From Lachnoclostridium phytofermentans ISDg (GTDB lineage: Bacteria > Bacillota > Clostridia > Lachnospirales > Lachnospiraceae): a DNA stretch of 64,000 bases. How positions within the stretch are numbered: position 1 is the first letter of the stretch; every line of letters starts with the position of its first letter. The stretch spans positions 636,001 to 700,000 of the forward strand of contig NC_010001.1 in NCBI RefSeq assembly GCF_000018685.1, written 5' to 3'. A model generated the notes under the pieces. The model did not search any database, was not told the origin of the DNA, and saw nothing but the letters and a program-made list of their open reading frames with translations. The translations under genes were made by a program, and so were the position numbers. Below, piece by piece: positions 62,366 to 64,000 of this stretch.

Positions 62366-62494
62366 TTAGGATATATTCATATTCAGAAAAACAGATAGAG
62401 TCCGTAGTTCTATCTTCGTGTCCTTCCGGAATATGTTATGTCCGGGTGGGTATATGTCATTGGAACTTCGGCCTTCCGAGTTTCCGGATTCCAT
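62366..62494 (-). CDS. Leader ORF of mgtA, 42 aa
   Basis: 42 residues: MESGNSEGRSSNDIYPPGHN followed by IFRKDTKIELRTLSVFLNMN and two more. AAGGAGG lies eight bases before the ATG, as good a site as that of mgtA itself. The promoter is about 75 bases upstream and mgtA begins 52 bases after the stop. The Pro-Pro in IYPPGHN and the transporter gene behind it recall proline-containing leader peptides of enterobacterial Mg2+ transporters, where slow decoding controls the transporter mRNA. Alternatively it is a small regulatory or structural protein. An in-frame ATG at 62605 would precede the promoter and is not used. Confidence 0.7.
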   Translation of the reverse strand: MESGNSEGRSSNDIYPPGHNIFRKDTKIELRTLSVFLNMNIS

Positions 62495-62570
62495 CTGCTT
62501 TTCCTCCTTTTTTCTAAATTTTATATTTTTTGGGGTAATACATACTGATTTTTTCGCATACCCATCAGTT

Positions 62571-62599
62571 AGTATAATGGAAAGGGAAGTTAAATCCAA
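62571..62599 (-). promoter_or_regulatory. Promoter of the leader ORF-mgtA unit
   Basis: Minus strand TTGGAT (62599-62594), 17-nt spacer, TATACT (62576-62571). The transcript would carry a leader of about 250 nt before mgtA. Confidence 0.6.
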
Positions 62600-62646
62600 T
62601 AGCAAAATTCTTGCGATTTTCTTGCTGTATTAAAAAATAATTCTAT

Positions 62647-62688
62647 TCATGACAAGGAAAAGTTCATGATACTTATTTTTTCTTTAAG
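62647..62688. repeat. Dispersed hairpin repeat family A, copy A3
   Basis: TCATGACAAGGAAAAGTTC ... ATTTTTTCTTTAAG, between the mgtA promoter and the regulator gene. Confidence 0.7.
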
Positions 62689-62716
62689 AAATCAATTTAA
62701 AATATACTTACCAAGT

Positions 62717-63220
62717 TTAGTATTGGTCATTAAATTTATATCCAATTCCCCATATGGTAATAATGTATTCAGGTTCATCTGGATTTGGTTCTATTTTTTT
62801 GCGAAGTTTACGAATAAAAGCCATAATATTACTATCCGACATTAGATAATCTTCTTCCCAAACTGCTTGAAATATCTGTTCTTTCGTATATACGTATCCT
62901 CTGTTTTGGGCAAGAAAATATAGAATATCAAATTCTTTCGGTGTCAAACTGATTTCTAAATCCTTACGAAGCACTTTTCTACTTTTTAGGTAGATGGAAA
63001 GGTCTCCCGCATAAATGTTATCATCTATATTATCTATAAAACTTTTTGAATTATTAGTCATACTTAATATTAGAGTAGAATCTTCACTTTGAATTAAGTC
63101 GTTTAATCCTTGAAGAAGTTCTTTCGAATACACAGAGTTTGGCTGTTCTATATTTATTTTATCGCGAATCCATCTGACTAGAGCTGAATCCACCGTAATA
63201 AAGCTTGTATTTTTTTTCAT
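62717..63220 (-). CDS. OmpR-type winged-helix regulator without receiver domain
   Basis: 167 residues. The C-terminal part (about 75-167) is a Trans_reg_C winged helix: LTPKEFDILYFLAQNRGYVYTKEQIF, SDSNIMAFIRKLRKKIEP and ITIWGIGYKF. The first 70 residues do not form a receiver: the acidic pair, phospho-Asp and Lys are absent. It must therefore be controlled by something other than a histidine kinase. GGAG lies before the ATG at a long distance. It is transcribed toward mgtA, whose control is a reasonable but unproven role. Confidence 0.82.
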   Translation of the reverse strand: MKKNTSFITVDSALVRWIRDKINIEQPNSVYSKELLQGLNDLIQSEDSTLILSMTNNSKSFIDNIDDNIYAGDLSIYLKSRKVLRKDLEISLTPKEFDILYFLAQNRGYVYTKEQIFQAVWEEDYLMSDSNIMAFIRKLRKKIEPNPDEPEYIITIWGIGYKFNDQY

Positions 63221-63367
63221 AATGAATTCATTCTCCTTTAAGGTTTAGTTCTTTTTTGATATGACCTCTTATAAAAAAACTTCTCCTATTATTTTATCAT
63301 ATTGTTTTAAACTTGACTTGTATTTTTTTCGATATCCATAATAATCATTTACTATCTTATTATTATA

Positions 63368-63638
63368 ACCAAGCATTCAATCTTATAATTATAGCCAGGC
63401 ATTCAATCTTATATTTATAGCCAGGTATTCAATCTTATAATTATAGCCAGGCATTCAATCTTATTATAGCCAAGCATTCAATCTTATTATAGCCAAGCAT
63501 TCAATCTTATTATAGCCAAGCATTCAATCTTATTATAGCCAAGCATTCTATCTTCTTATTATAACTAAGTATTCTATCTTCTTATTATAACTAAGTATTC
63601 TATCTTCTTATTATAACTAAGCGCTCTTTCTTATTATA
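63368..63638. repeat. Tandem repeat array, 11 units of 23 or 26 bp
   Basis: Consensus GCCAAGCATTCAATCTTATTATA. Eleven units; those of 26 bp differ from those of 23 bp by a three-base insertion. Units 4-7 are nearly identical, units 8-10 share a second variant (ACTAAGTATTCTATC), showing local expansion. Each unit carries TATAAT on the minus strand. It lies upstream of the winged-helix gene; no ORF in 63221-63849. Confidence 0.95.
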
Positions 63639-63670
63639 AATATAAATGTTATAAACATAAATGCTTTTAT

Positions 63671-63710
63671 TCATGGCAAGGAAAAGTTCACAAAGGGTGT
63701 GTTTTCTTAT
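63671..63710. repeat. Dispersed hairpin repeat family A, copy A4
   Basis: TCATGGCAAGGAAAAGTTC ... GTGTTTTCTTAT. Confidence 0.7.
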
Positions 63711-63788
63711 TTCACATCATTTTAAAGTCAAAGGATTTTCATAGTGTCAGGTACGTTGGCAAAACGCTACTTACTTAAAAAATATAGA

Positions 63789-63817
63789 TTGCATAACTTG
63801 TCTAACTCTTATATACT
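63789..63817 (+). promoter_or_regulatory. Promoter of the last, partial gene
   Basis: TTGCAT, 17-nt spacer, TATACT, 32 bases before the start codon. Confidence 0.65.
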
Positions 63818-63849
63818 GTAATAGATTAGATAGAAGGGAGGTTCTTATC

Positions 63850-64000
63850 ATGAAGATTGGAATCATCGGCTATGCGAAACCAGAGCTGGAAAGTCTTTTG
63901 CAAGCATATGCAGTGAAAAAAGTATTAGAGGATGAGGCTGTAGATTGCTATTGGTATCGTAAGAGGGACAATTTCACTTACAAAGCCGCTAGAACCACTC
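63850..64000 (+). CDS. Partial gene, possibly polysaccharide pyruvyl transferase family
   Basis: The first 50 codons of a gene cut by the right edge. GGGAGG lies before the ATG. The start MKIGIIGYAKPELESLLQAY followed by a helix resembles the N-terminus of polysaccharide pyruvyl transferase-like proteins (MKIGI...LQAYAL), which modify cell-surface glycans. Too little is present to be sure; a nucleotide-binding glycosyltransferase is another option. Confidence 0.4.
   Translation, partial: MKIGIIGYAKPELESLLQAYAVKKVLEDEAVDCYWYRKRDNFTYKAARTT

Noticed and set aside
62314..62570. M-box (Mg2+) riboswitch before mgtA
   Set aside because: The conserved M-box segments could not be found on the minus strand; the leader holds a translated-looking ORF instead.
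62495..62605. N-terminal extension of the mgtA leader ORF (79 residues)
   Set aside because: The upstream ATG lies in front of the likely promoter and has no site; the ATG at 62494 has AAGGAGG.
63368..63638. CRISPR array
   Set aside because: Units are contiguous with no unique spacers, and no cas genes are near.

Overview
The window is AT-rich DNA from a low-GC Gram-positive anaerobe, most likely a spore-forming, plant-polysaccharide-degrading Clostridium of the family Lachnospiraceae (Clostridium/Lachnoclostridium phytofermentans type). This is inferred from the class III (oxygen-sensitive) ribonucleotide reductase, rubrerythrin, a SleC-type spore cortex-lytic enzyme together with a Csp-like subtilase, the YesM/YesN-controlled sugar uptake locus with GH2 and GH43 enzymes, an ACC plus FabD/G/F/Z cluster, strong GGAGG ribosome binding sites and many U-tailed hairpin terminators. 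No rRNA, tRNA, CRISPR array or insertion sequence was seen.

Layout. 1-5.5 kb: two tandem class A penicillin-binding protein genes on the minus strand; the first runs off the left edge. 5.5-10.4 kb: housekeeping singletons (YigZ, VanZ-like, DUF4250, RarA, small membrane protein, SEC-C protein). 10.5-14.0 kb: an AT-rich accessory patch with a broken radical-SAM gene, unrecognised membrane proteins, several very small ORFs and a 25-residue hydrophobic peptide with a near-perfect ribosome binding site. 14.0-20.7 kb: small membrane protein, XRE regulator divergent from a PAS-histidine kinase/HD-GYP response regulator pair, a DUF4015 protein, then a sigma factor with a membrane partner.

20.9-28.4 kb: the fatty acid operon fabD-fabG-fabF-accB-fabZ-accC-accD-accA, which makes malonyl-CoA and runs elongation; fabH, acpP and an enoyl reductase are not in it. 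28.8 kb: rubrerythrin behind a Fur/PerR-like box. 29.5-40.1 kb: a polysaccharide utilisation locus, with YesMN-like two-component genes divergent from two ABC permeases, a binding lipoprotein, and GH2 and GH43 enzymes. The transporter ATPase is absent and is presumably a shared one elsewhere. 40.2-53.7 kb: Csp-like subtilase, remnant of an SDR gene, TPR lipoprotein, HflX, NrdD with a fused glutaredoxin-like domain, diguanylate cyclase, BCAT, polysaccharide deacetylase, SleC-like protein. 54.1-58.6 kb: carA-carB, with CarA carrying about 60 extra residues between its domains. 58.7-64 kb: lipoprotein, Mg2+ P-type ATPase preceded by a small well-translated leader ORF containing Tyr-Pro-Pro-Gly, a receiver-less OmpR-type regulator, a 271-bp tandem repeat array, and the start of a possible polysaccharide pyruvyl transferase.

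Between genes the window is unusually rich in small structured repeats: at least five dispersed families (called A to E below), some carrying the ribosome binding site of the next gene, and four tandem arrays. The most interesting points are the mgtA leader ORF, the toxin-like 25-residue peptide, the repeated leader modules inside the fatty acid operon, the palindromic array at 17.9 kb and the large dyad in front of the sigma factor.
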